DNA from: Planococcus sp. ISL-109 | GTDB taxonomy: Bacteria > Bacillota > Bacilli > Bacillales_A > Planococcaceae | DNA length: 35,660 bases | Reading direction: 5' to 3' | NCBI RefSeq assembly: GCF_018613655.1 | Contig: NZ_JAGGPW010000011.1 | Coordinates: 1-35,660 of the forward strand | Shown: positions 8,871-18,717 of the stretch, piece after piece | Numbering within the stretch: the first letter of the stretch is position 1 | Layout of the letters: every line of letters starts with the position of its first letter | Translations under genes and position numbers: made by a program | Notes under the pieces: model-generated | What the model was told of the DNA's origin: nothing | The model's input: only the letters and a program-made list of their open reading frames with translations | Database searches by the model: none

Positions 8871-9734
8871 TTATGAATTCACTTGTTGAGAACTGCCGAA
8901 AATCCGCATTTTTCCGATGACGGTCGCTTTGATTGCATCGCGTGCTGGCGTCAAGTATTTCCGCGGATCGTAGACTTCTGCGTCACTCGCCAGCTTTTCG
9001 CGGATTGCTATTGATGCAGCGATCTGGCTTTCTGTGTTGACGTTGATTTTTGACGTACCGAGCGCTACTGCACGCTGGATGTCGTGTGTGGGAATGCCCG
9101 TTCCGCCGTGCAAGACGAGCGGCACATCGCAAAGCTGCGAGATTTCTTCCATTTCGGTAAACCCTAGATTCGGTTCGCCTTTGTACGGTCCGTGAACCGA
9201 ACCAAGCGCTGGTGCAAGGCAATCAATGCCTGTCTGTTCGACGAGCATCTGGCATTCTTTCGGGTCTGCATAAATGACGCCTTCTGCGATGACGTCGTCT
9301 TCCTGGCCGCCGACAATACCGAGCTCCGCCTCAACAGAAACCCCTCTTGCATGAGCATATTCGACGACTTTGCGTGTAATTTCTATGTTTTCTTCAAATG
9401 AATGATGCGAAGCGTCGATCATGACCGAAGTAAAACCGGCATCAATCGCTTCTTTGCATTTTTCAAAACTGGAGCCGTGATCCAAGTGGATTGCGACAGG
9501 AACTGTAATGTTGTAATCATGCATCAGGCCTTTCACCATATGAACGACAGTCGTGAAACCGCCCATATAACGCGCTGCACCTTCTGAGACGCCGCAGATG
9601 ACCGGAGATTTCTCTTCCTCTGCTGCCTGTAAGATTGCTTGTGTAAATTCCAGGTTGTTCAGGTTAAACTGCCCGATAGCATAGCCTTCCTGTTTCCCTT
9701 TTATCATCATGTTTTTCATCGAAACTAATGGCAT
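8871..9734 (-). CDS. fba: Class II fructose-1,6-bisphosphate aldolase
   Basis: Reversible cleavage of fructose-1,6-bisphosphate into DHAP and glyceraldehyde-3-phosphate. The 287-residue protein shows the class II zinc-dependent signatures: HLDHGSSFE (Asp85 catalytic, His86 zinc ligand), SVEAELG, a zinc-ligand histidine in [14 protein letters not shown] and the phosphate-binding [10 protein letters not shown]. Start ATG 9734 has GAGGAGGAA about 7 nt upstream. It is downstream of spo0F, with a probable terminator between them. Glycolytic and gluconeogenic genes fba, tal and glpX surround murZ, the conserved Bacillus arrangement. Confidence 0.97.
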   Translation of the reverse strand: MPLVSMKNMMIKGKQEGYAIGQFNLNNLEFTQAILQAAEEEKSPVICGVSEGAARYMGGFTTVVHMVKGLMHDYNITVPVAIHLDHGSSFEKCKEAIDAGFTSVMIDASHHSFEENIEITRKVVEYAHARGVSVEAELGIVGGQEDDVIAEGVIYADPKECQMLVEQTGIDCLAPALGSVHGPYKGEPNLGFTEMEEISQLCDVPLVLHGGTGIPTHDIQRAVALGTSKINVNTESQIAASIAIREKLASDAEVYDPRKYLTPARDAIKATVIGKMRIFGSSQQVNS

Positions 9735-9788
9735 TACAATTCTTCCTCCTCAGCTTAGGCACTAACCCAATATCCTTCTCACTATATC

Positions 9789-9818
9789 AAAAATGGCGCT
9801 GCTTCGCCACTCGGCGCC
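9789..9818 (-). terminator. Probable terminator after spo0F
   Basis: On the minus strand GGCGC (9814-9818) pairs with GCGCC (9795-9799) with further partial pairing inside, followed by ATTTTTGAT. It begins 3 nt past the spo0F stop. The loop is large and the T-run short, so strength is uncertain. Confidence 0.6.
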
Positions 9819-9821
9819 TAT

Positions 9822-10181
9822 TTAGTCGCCCAGCAACTCGCGGACGGCATCACGCAGTTCGAAAACATCGAAAGGCTTGGTGAAATAACGCATGACTCCC
9901 CAGTTCATCGATTCTTCAACAACGCCCATTTCCCCGTAAGCCGTCATCATGATTACTTTGCATTCCTTATTGCGGTTCTTCAGCTGCTTCAATAGCTCGA
10001 TACCGTCCATCCCCGGCATTTTCATATCCATCAATACGATATGCGGGCAAATCTGTTCAGTGATCTCCAGTGCTTCTTTGCCGCTGCCAGCAACCATAGT
10101 TTCATAGCCTTCCCGCTCGAATACTTCTTTCAATAATAGGCGGATGCCTTGTTGATCATCTACTATAAGAATCCTTTTCAC
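9822..10181 (-). CDS. spo0F: Sporulation initiation phosphotransferase Spo0F
   Basis: Single-domain response regulator that takes a phosphoryl group from sensor kinases and passes it to Spo0B in the sporulation phosphorelay. The 119-residue protein consists only of a receiver domain with acidic pair DD (8-9), phospho-acceptor Asp52 in LMDMKMPGMDGIE, Thr80 in MTAYGE and Lys102 in TKPFD; no output domain follows. These motifs closely match B. subtilis Spo0F. The start is GTG 10181, with GGAG 8 nt upstream; a much longer in-frame reading (to 10430) covers the divergent gene and adds a non-homologous arginine-rich stretch. If the organism is a non-sporulating Planococcaceae member, the retained gene is notable. 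Confidence 0.92.
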   Translation of the reverse strand: MKRILIVDDQQGIRLLLKEVFEREGYETMVAGSGKEALEITEQICPHIVLMDMKMPGMDGIELLKQLKNRNKECKVIMMTAYGEMGVVEESMNWGVMRYFTKPFDVFELRDAVRELLGD

Positions 10182-10208
10182 ATTAGCCACTCCTTCCCAC
10201 CCTTTTTC

Positions 10209-10223
10209 GAAGAGCAGCTCTTC
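10209..10223. promoter_or_regulatory. Perfect 15-bp palindrome in the spo0F / DUF2529 divergent region
   Basis: GAAGAGC-A-GCTCTTC is a perfect inverted repeat with a one-base centre, in the 70-nt divergent intergenic gap, 3-5 nt upstream of a TATACT hexamer on the plus strand. The location suits a protein operator, but no regulator is indicated; a short RNA hairpin in the spo0F leader is the alternative. Confidence 0.4.
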
Positions 10224-10251
10224 TGCTATACTCTTTTTGAGGTGAACCCAT

Positions 10252-10737
10252 TTGAAAATATTATCGACACAATTGACCGGCCTGTTCTTGCGCCTTGGGG
10301 CAAAAGAAGAAGCCATTGAAGATATTGCCCGCCTGCTCGCACAAGCGGCGATCGGCGAAGGCCGCATCCATTTGGCAGCTTTCGGTGAACTCGAAGCAGT
10401 CACCGCCGCCGCTCTGTATGGCCGTGACACACTCAGTGCCGCTGTTCGCTATGAACCCGGAACAGAGCTTTCTTCTGCGGATCGCGTTTGGATATTGGCC
10501 CAAAAAGATGAGGGTGATGTGCTGGCACAAAAACTCGCCGAATCGGGCGTACCTTTCGCTATGCTGACGGCAGAAAGCCATGACAATGACCTGCCTTATG
10601 CCTTTTTATCAATGGCGATCGATACAGGATTATTGCCGGGAGACGAAGGCGGACGCATCATGATTCCGCATGCACTCGGCGCTTTGTATGTGTATCATGC
10701 TGTTAAATTAACAATTGACGAAATGCTCGGTGAATGA
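10252..10737 (+). CDS. ywjG: DUF2529 family protein (YwjG-like)
   Basis: The only plus-strand gene in the window; function unknown. The 161-residue protein matches the position and character of B. subtilis YwjG (DUF2529), always found between spo0F and pyrG in this neighbourhood. It is soluble, with alternating helices and strands and no membrane segment or signal peptide; the middle (RVWILAQKDEGDVLAQKLAESGVPFAML) recalls a SIS- or Rossmann-like alpha/beta core, which is only an impression. Start is TTG 10252 with GAGGTG 7 nt upstream; no alternative ATG has a ribosome-binding site. A strong terminator follows the stop. Confidence 0.85.
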   Translation: MKILSTQLTGLFLRLGAKEEAIEDIARLLAQAAIGEGRIHLAAFGELEAVTAAALYGRDTLSAAVRYEPGTELSSADRVWILAQKDEGDVLAQKLAESGVPFAMLTAESHDNDLPYAFLSMAIDTGLLPGDEGGRIMIPHALGALYVYHAVKLTIDEMLGE

Positions 10738-10746
10738 TGAGCGGCC

Positions 10747-10779
10747 AAAAGCCTTCCCGAAGAAAGGGAAGGCTTTTTT
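10747..10779 (+). terminator. Strong intrinsic terminator after the DUF2529 gene
   Basis: AAAAGCCTTCCC (10747-10758) and GGGAAGGCTTTT (10766-10777) form a 12-bp perfect stem with a 7-nt loop, followed by further T residues. It begins 9 nt past the stop codon. On the opposite strand the A-run also yields T residues, so it may stop pyrG read-through as well. Confidence 0.92.
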
Positions 10780-10827
10780 CATCTTATCGATGCCTGCCTT
10801 CCTCAGAACGAAGCGGCTTTTGCAAAC

Positions 10828-10913
10828 TTATCCCGCTTTAACGGTCCGTAAAAGTCCGATTGGATCAACTAACAATCAGTTAGGGATAAACCCGCCTGAT
10901 TGTTAGTTTCTCT

Positions 10914-10916
<3 letters not shown>
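10828..10916 (+). repeat. Dispersed structured repeat, short form, flush with the pyrG stop codon
   Basis: Shares with 23549-23678 the blocks TTATCCCGCTTTAACGGT, AAAGTCCGATTGGATCAACT, AACAATCAG and AGTTTCTCTTTA. This copy lacks a 39-nt internal segment present in the other. AACTAACAATCAG (10866-10878) pairs perfectly with CTGATTGTTAGTT (10896-10908), a 13-bp stem. The final TTA is the complement of the pyrG stop codon, so the element abuts the gene exactly. Read on the plus strand it ends in TTTCTCTTTAT after the stem. Confidence 0.8.
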
Positions 10917-12581
<1,665 letters not shown>

Positions 12582-12612
12582 TTACTCCTATGCCCAACCA
12601 GAAAAAGCAGTG

Positions 12613-12634
12613 GCCATCCAAAAGTAAGGATGGC
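12613..12634 (-). other. Second hairpin in the pyrG leader
   Basis: GCCATCC/GGATGGC (12628-12634 with 12613-12619) is a perfect 7-bp stem with an 8-nt loop, and CCACTGCTTTTTC follows on the minus strand. A smaller stem CTGCC/GGCAG lies at 12646-12659. These are between the attenuator and pyrG; the T-run sits too far from the stem for a classical terminator, so a role in leader folding is possible but unproven. Confidence 0.45.
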
Positions 12635-12669
12635 ACGAGTAACTACTGCCAATCGGCAGCACCTAACAA

Positions 12670-12708
12670 ATAAAAAGCGCTCCTCCTGCAAGCGTGCAGG
12701 GGGAGCGC
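12670..12708 (-). terminator. pyrG attenuator terminator
   Basis: On the minus strand GCGCTCCCCCTGCA (12695-12708) pairs with TGCAGGAGGAGCGC (12677-12690), 13 of 14 positions, with a CGCT loop, followed by TTTTTATTTG. The 5' arm is rich in C (GCTCCCCC), as needed to pair with extra G residues at the transcript start in the known Gram-positive pyrG mechanism. The hairpin starts about 40 nt after the predicted transcription start. Confidence 0.9.
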
Positions 12709-12740
12709 GTAAGCTATACGAATCATCTCTCCTATTTTAA

Positions 12741-12782
12741 GGAGCCCAATAAAATCTTATCCTGTACAGCCGTTTCCGTCAA
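12741..12782 (-). promoter_or_regulatory. pyrG promoter with GGGC initiation region
   Basis: On the minus strand TTGACG (12777-12782), 17-nt spacer, TAAGAT (12754-12759), then 6 nt and GGGCTCC starting at 12747. In B. subtilis and relatives pyrG transcripts begin GGGC; when CTP is low the polymerase adds extra G residues, and the poly-G prevents the attenuator. Both required parts are here. The promoter lies 19 nt beyond the rpoE stop, so pyrG is transcribed separately from rpoE. Confidence 0.88.
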
Positions 12783-12800
12783 GGTGAAAAAAAGTTCAGA

Positions 12801-13385
12801 CTACTTCTGGATATCGTCTTCTTCTTCCTCTTCATCATCGTCATCGTCGTCAATGATGTTGCCATCAAGGTCTTCAACGAGCACATCGACATCTGCTGCT
12901 TCGTCGTCATTGTCGCCTTTTGAGTCGAAATCAAGATCAGCTACAGGCGGTTTGATGACCGGTTCGTCATCGTCATCGTCATCGTCGTCATCTGCATCAT
13001 CTTCACCGAAGTCTTCGAAATCAAGCTCGTCTTCGATTTCCAAATCCATGTCATCGAAATCTTCATCTGTTGATTTCGATTTCTTTTTCTTGCGGGCTTT
13101 GACCGTCGGTGCAGATTCTTCTTCGATCTGCTCGACCGGATACCACTCGCGTAGGCCCCAGCGGTTTTCGCCAAGGATCAAGAAACGCCCATCAATATTC
13201 ATGTCTGTGTAATATTGTGCAAGATGCGTTTTCATTTCCGCTTCGGAAAGGCCGATCAAAGCTTGCAATTCTGCTACAAGCTCTAAAAAGACTTTCGTTT
13301 CTTTTGTCTCTTCCAAAATGGCATATGTTAAGTCGACGAACGACTCTTCTAGCAATTCTTCTTTAGTTAATTCGCGTATGTTCAT
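12801..13385 (-). CDS. rpoE: DNA-directed RNA polymerase subunit delta
   Basis: Accessory RNA polymerase subunit of Bacillota that speeds recycling and lowers non-specific nucleic-acid binding. The 194-residue protein has the N-terminal HARE-HTH domain (about 1-90; ends LGENRWGLREWYP), a short lysine-rich bridge (about 95-105, KARKKKKSK) and a long acidic, disordered C-terminal tail of Asp/Glu runs (about 108-191). The tail is encoded by imperfect GAC/GAT/GAG trinucleotide runs, prone to length change. Start ATG 13385 has AAGGGA upstream. It lies upstream of pyrG as in B. subtilis, with a likely promoter close by. Confidence 0.95.
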   Translation of the reverse strand: MNIRELTKEELLEESFVDLTYAILEETKETKVFLELVAELQALIGLSEAEMKTHLAQYYTDMNIDGRFLILGENRWGLREWYPVEQIEEESAPTVKARKKKKSKSTDEDFDDMDLEIEDELDFEDFGEDDADDDDDDDDDEPVIKPPVADLDFDSKGDNDDEAADVDVLVEDLDGNIIDDDDDDEEEEEDDIQK

Positions 13386-13420
13386 TCGTGCACGTCCCTT
13401 CTTGTATCGTAACTTAATCC

Positions 13421-13426
13421 ATTATA
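13421..13426 (-). promoter_or_regulatory. Candidate -10 box for rpoE
   Basis: A perfect TATAAT (complement of ATTATA) lies 36 nt upstream of the rpoE start, which would give a leader of about 30 nt. No convincing -35 hexamer is seen at 16-18 nt, so this is a candidate only. Confidence 0.45.
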
Positions 13427-13446
13427 TACAAAGTCCTTGCTGTCCG

Positions 13447-13623
13447 CTACCGGGATTTCTTTTTTCTGCGCGCAAGCTGCCCCCACCCGAAATAGAACAA
13501 GTAAAAGGACAGGATTAAAAATGGAATCGAACCGAGTGCTTGATTGTATAAAACAATCACCAGCACAAGCGCTACGATGATAATGGTATAATGGGCAGCT
13601 TTAGGCATTGTCATCCATCTCAT
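13447..13623 (-). CDS. Small two-segment membrane protein, function unknown
   Basis: Not recognised. A 58-codon reading frame encodes a hydrophobic protein with two probable membrane segments: about residues 12-24 (YTIIIVALVLVIV) and 30-44 (IPFLILSFYLFYF), followed by a basic tail QLARRKKKSR that would place the C-terminus inside the cell by the positive-inside rule. Three in-frame ATG codons occur within six residues (13623, 13614, 13608); GAGATGG, 6 nt before the last, makes ATG 13608 (53 residues) a plausible true start. It ends 61 nt upstream of rpoE on the same strand. Composition is clearly protein-like, but no family can be named. Confidence 0.65.
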   Translation of the reverse strand: MRWMTMPKAAHYTIIIVALVLVIVLYNQALGSIPFLILSFYLFYFGWGQLARRKKKSR

Positions 13624-13738
13624 TTCTGTAGAATATCAACTTCTACTATTATAACGGACTTGAACGGGCAAATCGACCGAAGTGACGGATGATTCCATTT
13701 CTTATTACTGCAGTGTAATGTATATAAAAGTTTAGTGG

Positions 13739-13868
13739 GTGGAGATTACGCTCTAGGGAGGACGCTTGCCGGGGGGCGGGCGTCGAGACAATGTGCCGCA
13801 AAGTACGCGTCACATTTGTCTCGCCTGTCCCGCGCGGTCCCCCAGGCGTCGCCTCCCTTCCGCTCCAT
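13739..13868. repeat. GC-rich palindromic element (copy 2 of dispersed repeat)
   Basis: The left half (TGGAG, then AGGGAGG, CGCTTGCCGGGGGGCGGG, CGAGACAA) is mirrored imperfectly by the right half (TTTGTCTCG, GCGCGGTCCCCCAGGCGTCG, CCTCCCTT, CTCCA). At the centre TGTG-C-CGC (13792-13799) pairs with GCG-T-CACA (13807-13814). The whole 130 nt could fold as one long interrupted hairpin. Positions 13762-13786 repeat exactly, inverted, at 18-42. It has no coding capacity; it looks like a non-autonomous or REP-like element. Confidence 0.7.
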
Positions 13869-14039
13869 CTCTAACTTTAGAGTGGAAATGAAATTCATCC
13901 AGCACTGAAGTCAGTGTGAGAATTGATTATCAGTATATTGAAATCTGCTGCAGCTACTGCAATAGCGTTAATGATTTCACAAACGATACACCGCTATTAT
14001 TTCTAAATAAGCGTCGCCATCCCGCAGATGAACCTGTTC

Positions 14040-14700
14040 AAAGCAGTCGCATCATCGCTCAAAAACTTCAATGAAATCTTCAAGCCTCACCGCGCATACG
14101 GGCCAGCCGAAGCGATGAGACAAGTGCCCTTCTTGGCTCATCGCGGAAGGCGACTACTTCGCGATGAACCAACCATTGAACTTTTCACCTCACTAACTTA
14201 TCCAAATAGCCTAATCTGCTCCAGACGATTTCTCAAAACTTCCCTGGTCCAAATAAGCTTCATCCTAGCCGACAAAACCGATCAAAGGTAGTCACTTTAT
14301 CACACAAAAACTCCAACGTAATCTCCAAGCCGCACCGCGCACACGGGCTAGCCGAAGCGATGAGACAAGCGTTCTTATTGGCTCATTGCGAGAGGCATGC
14401 CCCAAGCGGAAGGCGACTACTTCAAGATGAACCGATCAATGAATAGTCCATCTCGCTCGCTTGTCCAACTAGTTCGTCCGCATTCTAGCCGAGCTAAGCG
14501 TCATCAACCAGTGGACTCAGTGGATGAAAAACTGTGCTCAACTCCCTTTCGCCAATTCATTGGCTAGCCGAAGCGATGAGACAAGCGTTCTTTTTGGCTC
14601 ATTGCGGGAGGCATGCCCTAAGCGGAAGGCGGCCATTCCGTGATGAACCAATAAGTGAATAGTTCATCTCACTAACTTGTCCAAATAAGCTTCTTCACCA
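14040..14700. repeat. Three diverged copies of a 216-245 bp intergenic repeat
   Basis: The marker AGCCGAAGCGATGAGACAAG starts at 14105, 14350 and 14566 (spacing 245 and 216). Each copy continues with TTGGCTCAT(C/T)GCG, AGGCGACTACTTC-like sequence, GATGAACC and a TC(A/G)CT..CTT(A/G)TCCAA block. In the first copy GCGATGAG and CTCATCGC form a perfect 8-bp stem, extended by CAAG pairing with CTTG. Copies 2 and 3 are closer to each other than to copy 1. No reading frame is conserved among copies, so this is probably non-coding. The 1.1-kb stretch 13.65-14.76 kb holds no gene I can support. Confidence 0.7.
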
Positions 14701-14762
14701 AAACCTTGAAATGGATCAATAAAGATAGATTTCACTTAAACACTTCAACAAAATGATTCCAA

Positions 14763-14797
14763 TAAAAAATCCCCTTGCCCATTTCTGGACAAGGGAA
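14763..14797 (-). terminator. Intrinsic terminator after icmF
   Basis: On the minus strand TCCCTTG.CC and GG.CAAGGGGA pair (14787-14796 with 14770-14780) around a 6-nt loop and are followed by TTTTTTATT. It starts 7 nt past the icmF stop and ends the mmgA-to-icmF transcript. Confidence 0.9.
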
Positions 14798-14803
14798 TAG
14801 ATT

Positions 14804-17800
14804 TTACATATTTCTGCGGTACTGGCCGCCGACTTCGTAGAGTGCTGTGGTGATTTGTCCAAGGCTTGCGACTTTGACTGTCTCCATCAGTTCTTCGAAA
14901 ATATTGCCGCCGGTTTTGGCTACTTGTTTCAAGCGCTCTAATGCCTCATCTGATGGATTGCGTTCCTGGAACGAGCGCAAGTTGTTGATTTGCGCCTCTT
15001 TTTCCTCTTCCGTTGCCCGGGCGATTTCCATCGCATTGATGTCATCGTCGGACTGCGGATTCGGGTTCAAGTAAGTGTTGACCCCGATGATTGGCAATTC
15101 GCCGGTATGCTTTTTCATTTCATAATGCATTGATTCTTCTTGGATCTTGCCGCGCTGGTATTGCGTTTCCATTGCGCCAAGAACACCTCCGCGGTCATCG
15201 ATGCGGTCGAATTCCGTCAAGACGGCCTGCTCGACCAATTCTGTGAGTTCTTCGACGACAAAAGCGCCTTGCAGCGGGTTTTCGTTTTTCGAAAGGCCGT
15301 GCTCTTTTGTGATGATCATTTGAATCGCCATCGCGCGGCGCACCGATTCTTCTGTCGGCGTCGTAATCGCCTCATCATAAGCGTTCGTGTGGAGCGAGTT
15401 GCAGTTATCCTGCAATGCCATGAGTGCCTGCAAAGTCGTGCGGATATCGTTGAAATCGATTTCCTGCGCGTGCAAGCTGCGGCCCGAAGTTTGGACGTGA
15501 TATTTCAGCTTCTGGCTGCGTTCATTAGCGCCGTATTTATCGCGCATGACGATTGCCCAGATGCGGCGTGCCACACGTCCGATGACCGTGTATTCCGGGT
15601 CGAGGCCGTTCGAGAAGAAGAACGACAAGTTCGGAGCGAAATCATCGATGTTCATGCCGCGGCTCAAATAATACTCGACATATGTGAAGCCGTTCGACAA
15701 GGTGAACGCCAGCTGCGAAATCGGATTCGCGCCAGCTTCTGCAATATGGTAGCCGGAAATGGAAACCGAGTAGTAGTTGCGCACTTTTTTGTCGATAAAG
15801 TATTGCTGGATATCGCCCATCATGCGCAGCGCGAATTCCGTTGAGAAGATGCAAGTGTTCTGTCCTTGGTCTTCTTTCAGAATATCCGCCTGTACAGTAC
15901 CGCGGACGACTTGCATTGTACCTTCGCGCACTTCAGTAAACTCTTCGACCGTCAGCGTGCGTCCAAGCTCTTCTTCTTTTTTCTGCACTTGCTGGTCGAT
16001 TGCCGTGTTCATGAACATCGCGAGAATAATCGGCGCAGGTCCGTTGATTGTCATCGATACAGATGTCGACGGCAAGCACAAATCAAAGCCGGCATACAAT
16101 TTCTTCATATCTTCGAGCGTACAGATGGAAACGCCCGATTCGCCGACTTTACCGTAAATATCAGGACGGTGATCCGGATCTTCTCCGTACAGCGTTACCG
16201 AATCAAATGCGGTCGACAAGCGTTTCGCGTCGTCACCTTTTGACAAATAATGGAATCTTCTATTCGTGCGTTCAGGTGTTCCTTCACCAGCAAACTGGCG
16301 CTTCGGATCTTCACCGGCACGTTTGAACGGGAACACGCCCGCTGTATACGGGAATGCACCAGGTACGTTTTCGGCATAGACCCAGCGCAAAATTTCGCCG
16401 TAATCCTTGAATTTCGGCAATGCCACTCTCGGAATTTTGATGCCTGATAAGCTTTCTGTCCGCAGCAATGTGCGCAGTTCCTTATCGCGCACTTTGGTAA
16501 CTAATTCATCACCGGCATAATCGGACTGCAAGGAATCCCAGTTGTCGAGAATGCGTTTCGATTCTGCGGTCAATTCATCGCGCACCCCTGTAGCAAGTGA
16601 TTCCAATGATTGGACGAGCGCATCATTCGGCGCGTTGTTTTTGACTTCTTCGATAGCGCCTTCAAGCTGGAACAAGCGGCGCGCAAATGAAGCTTGCTCT
16701 GCGCTTTTCGCATGATAGCCGCGCACCGTTTCCGTGATTTCCCGCAAATAATAGCGGCGGTCATTCGGAATGATCAAATTCTCTTTTTGTGTTTTGGCGA
16801 ATGCCTCATAGCTCGTTTCCCAGTCGGTGCCGCATTTTTCGTTGAGCGTGCCGACGAGTGCTGCGAACAAAGCATTAGTACCTTTGTCATTGAACTGGCT
16901 GGCGATGGTGCCGTATACCGGCATTTCGTCCAAGTCTTTGTCCCATAATAAATGGCTGCGCTGGTATTGTTTCTGCACTTGGCGACGTGCATCTTCTGAA
17001 CCTTTGCGCTCATATTTATTGATGACGATGAGGTCTGCGTAATCGATCATGTCGATTTTCTCGAGCTGCGTCGGCGCACCGAATTCGCTCGTCATGACGT
17101 ACATCGAAGCATCGGAAATGCCCGCGATTTCAGCGTCGCCCTGGCCGATTCCGCTCGTTTCCACGATAATCAAATCGAATCCTGCCGCTCTCACGACATC
17201 GAGCACATCGCCGATCGCTGCGGACAACTCTGTTCTTGAACCACGCGTCGCAAGGCTCCTCATAAAGACGCGCTTATTGAATATAGCGTTCATGCGGATA
17301 CGGTCGCCGAGTAGCGCTCCGCCCGTTTTTTGTTTCGTCGGGTCGATTGACAAAATGGCGATTTTCTTGCCCGGCAATTCTGTCAAGAAACGGCGAATCA
17401 ATTCATCCGTCAAGGAGCTTTTTCCAGCTCCCCCTGTTCCGGTAATTCCGAGAACTGGCGTGTTTTTCGTTTTTTCGCGAACCGCTTTCATCAAGTCGGC
17501 TGTGTCGAGATTTCTCGTATGCGCTTCTTCGGCAGTCGTGATGACATTTGCAAGTGCTACCGGGTTATCAGCAGACAGCTCGTCGAGCGAGACATCTTCT
17601 TTCACTGTCGAAAAATCACATTTCTCAACGATTTCCGCGATCATGCCTTGCAATCCTTTTTTACGGCCATCTTCCGGAGAGAAAATGCCGGCAATGCCGT
17701 AATCTTCCAGTTCACGGATTTCGCGCGGCAAAATGACGCCGCCGCCTCCACCGTAAATCTGGATATGGCCTGCACCACGTTCTTGAAGCAAGTCATGCAT

Positions 17801-18055
17801 GTATTTGAAATATTCCATGTGACCGCCTTGGTAAGATGAAATGGCAATCCCTTGGACATCTTCCTGGATTGCCGCATTGACGACTTCTTCCACTGAGCGG
17901 TTATGCCCGAGGTGAATTACTTCCACACCGTTTGCCTGCAAAATCCGGCGCATGATGTTGATCGATGCGTCGTGGCCGTCGAACAAACTGGATGCCGTAA
18001 CGAACCGGACATGGTGTTTCGGCTGATACGTAGTGTTTTCTTGAATAGTAGCCAT
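14804..18055 (-). CDS. icmF: Fused isobutyryl-CoA mutase/G-protein chaperone IcmF
   Basis: AdoCbl-dependent carbon-skeleton mutase interconverting isobutyryl-CoA and n-butyryl-CoA; some IcmF enzymes also act on isovaleryl/pivalyl-CoA. The 1083-residue protein has the full IcmF order: N-terminal B12-binding domain with the cobalt-ligating histidine in LFDGHDAS (His28), a central MeaB-type GTPase with P-loop [12 protein letters not shown] (about 203-214), a linker, and the C-terminal acyl-CoA-binding barrel (from about 560; [12 protein letters not shown], not the methylmalonyl-CoA mutase signature). Start ATG 18055 has AGGGGG upstream overlapping the tetR 3' end (5 nt after its stop); a longer reading to 18178 would overlap tetR by 118 nt. 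Last gene of the operon. Substrate preference is not decidable by eye. Confidence 0.95.
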   Translation of the reverse strand: MATIQENTTYQPKHHVRFVTASSLFDGHDASINIMRRILQANGVEVIHLGHNRSVEEVVNAAIQEDVQGIAISSYQGGHMEYFKYMHDLLQERGAGHIQIYGGGGGVILPREIRELEDYGIAGIFSPEDGRKKGLQGMIAEIVEKCDFSTVKEDVSLDELSADNPVALANVITTAEEAHTRNLDTADLMKAVREKTKNTPVLGITGTGGAGKSSLTDELIRRFLTELPGKKIAILSIDPTKQKTGGALLGDRIRMNAIFNKRVFMRSLATRGSRTELSAAIGDVLDVVRAAGFDLIIVETSGIGQGDAEIAGISDASMYVMTSEFGAPTQLEKIDMIDYADLIVINKYERKGSEDARRQVQKQYQRSHLLWDKDLDEMPVYGTIASQFNDKGTNALFAALVGTLNEKCGTDWETSYEAFAKTQKENLIIPNDRRYYLREITETVRGYHAKSAEQASFARRLFQLEGAIEEVKNNAPNDALVQSLESLATGVRDELTAESKRILDNWDSLQSDYAGDELVTKVRDKELRTLLRTESLSGIKIPRVALPKFKDYGEILRWVYAENVPGAFPYTAGVFPFKRAGEDPKRQFAGEGTPERTNRRFHYLSKGDDAKRLSTAFDSVTLYGEDPDHRPDIYGKVGESGVSICTLEDMKKLYAGFDLCLPSTSVSMTINGPAPIILAMFMNTAIDQQVQKKEEELGRTLTVEEFTEVREGTMQVVRGTVQADILKEDQGQNTCIFSTEFALRMMGDIQQYFIDKKVRNYYSVSISGYHIAEAGANPISQLAFTLSNGFTYVEYYLSRGMNIDDFAPNLSFFFSNGLDPEYTVIGRVARRIWAIVMRDKYGANERSQKLKYHVQTSGRSLHAQEIDFNDIRTTLQALMALQDNCNSLHTNAYDEAITTPTEESVRRAMAIQMIITKEHGLSKNENPLQGAFVVEELTELVEQAVLTEFDRIDDRGGVLGAMETQYQRGKIQEESMHYEMKKHTGELPIIGVNTYLNPNPQSDDDINAMEIARATEEEKEAQINNLRSFQERNPSDEALERLKQVAKTGGNIFEELMETVKVASLGQITTALYEVGGQYRRNM

Positions 18056-18060
18056 TATGA

Positions 18061-18702
18061 TCAAGCCCCCTGTATCGTGATTTTTTCCCCTGCCATCCCC
18101 TGCAGCAGAAACTTCGTTTGCATTTCGATAAATTCTTGGATTGTGTAGTCGTTCATGGCCCAGCGGCGGAACGCCCACATTTGCCCTTGGACGAATAAAT
18201 GATGCGAAGCCAAAACGATTTCTTTCGGCTTAAGCGATAGTTCTCCTGACGCCACACAATTCGCCAGCAAGCGTTCAAACAGCTTGGTCATTTCCATTTC
18301 CTTCGTCAAGACGTAGCGCAGAGCATCTTTCGGCAAGGATTTCGACTCTTGGTACATAACGACAAACTCATCTTGCATCTCGTCGATCAATGTATAGTAC
18401 TGCTCGAGTGCTTTTACGAGTGATTCGATCGAGCCTTTTTCCAAATCCAGCCGGCCGAGACGCATGTTCACTTCATCGTAGATCGAGTCGCAGACGAGAT
18501 AGAGCACATCTTCTTTCGTGCGTATATATTCATACAGCGTGCCGATGCTGAAGCCGGCTGCTTTTGCAATTTCCCTAGTCGTCGTCCGGTGAAAGCCTTT
18601 TTCCTTAAAGAGCGTGACAGCGCCGCGGATCATCTGTTCACGACGCTTTTCAATCAGGCTTTCGTCTTTCACGGAGGACTGAATTTCACGCTTTTTCGTC
18701 AT
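18061..18702 (-). CDS. TetR/AcrR family regulator, probable fatty-acid-degradation repressor
   Basis: The 213-residue protein has a classic TetR helix-turn-helix near residues 25-70 ([24 protein letters not shown], then [17 protein letters not shown]) and a helical ligand-binding C-terminal domain. In Bacillota, TetR proteins encoded with acyl-CoA dehydrogenases (the FadR type) typically bind acyl-CoA and derepress catabolic genes; that role is inferred from position. It sits between acdA (15-nt gap) and icmF (5-nt gap), preceded by GGAGGGTGG, so it is co-transcribed and probably autoregulated. Three similar palindromes upstream of fadF, mmgA and btuF are candidate targets. The actual FadR of B. 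subtilis lies elsewhere, so orthology is not claimed. Confidence 0.88.
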   Translation of the reverse strand: MTKKREIQSSVKDESLIEKRREQMIRGAVTLFKEKGFHRTTTREIAKAAGFSIGTLYEYIRTKEDVLYLVCDSIYDEVNMRLGRLDLEKGSIESLVKALEQYYTLIDEMQDEFVVMYQESKSLPKDALRYVLTKEMEMTKLFERLLANCVASGELSLKPKEIVLASHHLFVQGQMWAFRRWAMNDYTIQEFIEMQTKFLLQGMAGEKITIQGA

Positions 18703-18717
18703 AGGCCCACCCTCCGT

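Noticed and set aside
10182..10430. Long N-terminal extension of Spo0F
   Set aside because: It would cover the divergent DUF2529 gene; the extra residues are arginine/alanine-rich and unlike Spo0F, while GTG 10181 has a good ribosome-binding site.
12694..13212. Serine-rich plus-strand frame opposite rpoE
   Set aside because: It is the antisense reading of the Asp/Glu-coding triplet runs in rpoE.
14028..14291. Plus-strand frame of 87 codons in the gene-free kilobase
   Set aside because: It runs through one copy of the diverged repeat, is not conserved in the other two copies, lacks a ribosome-binding site and has no protein-like pattern.
18056..18178. N-terminal extension of IcmF
   Set aside because: It overlaps tetR by over 100 nt and has no similarity to IcmF; ATG 18055 has a proper ribosome-binding site and begins the conserved B12-binding domain.
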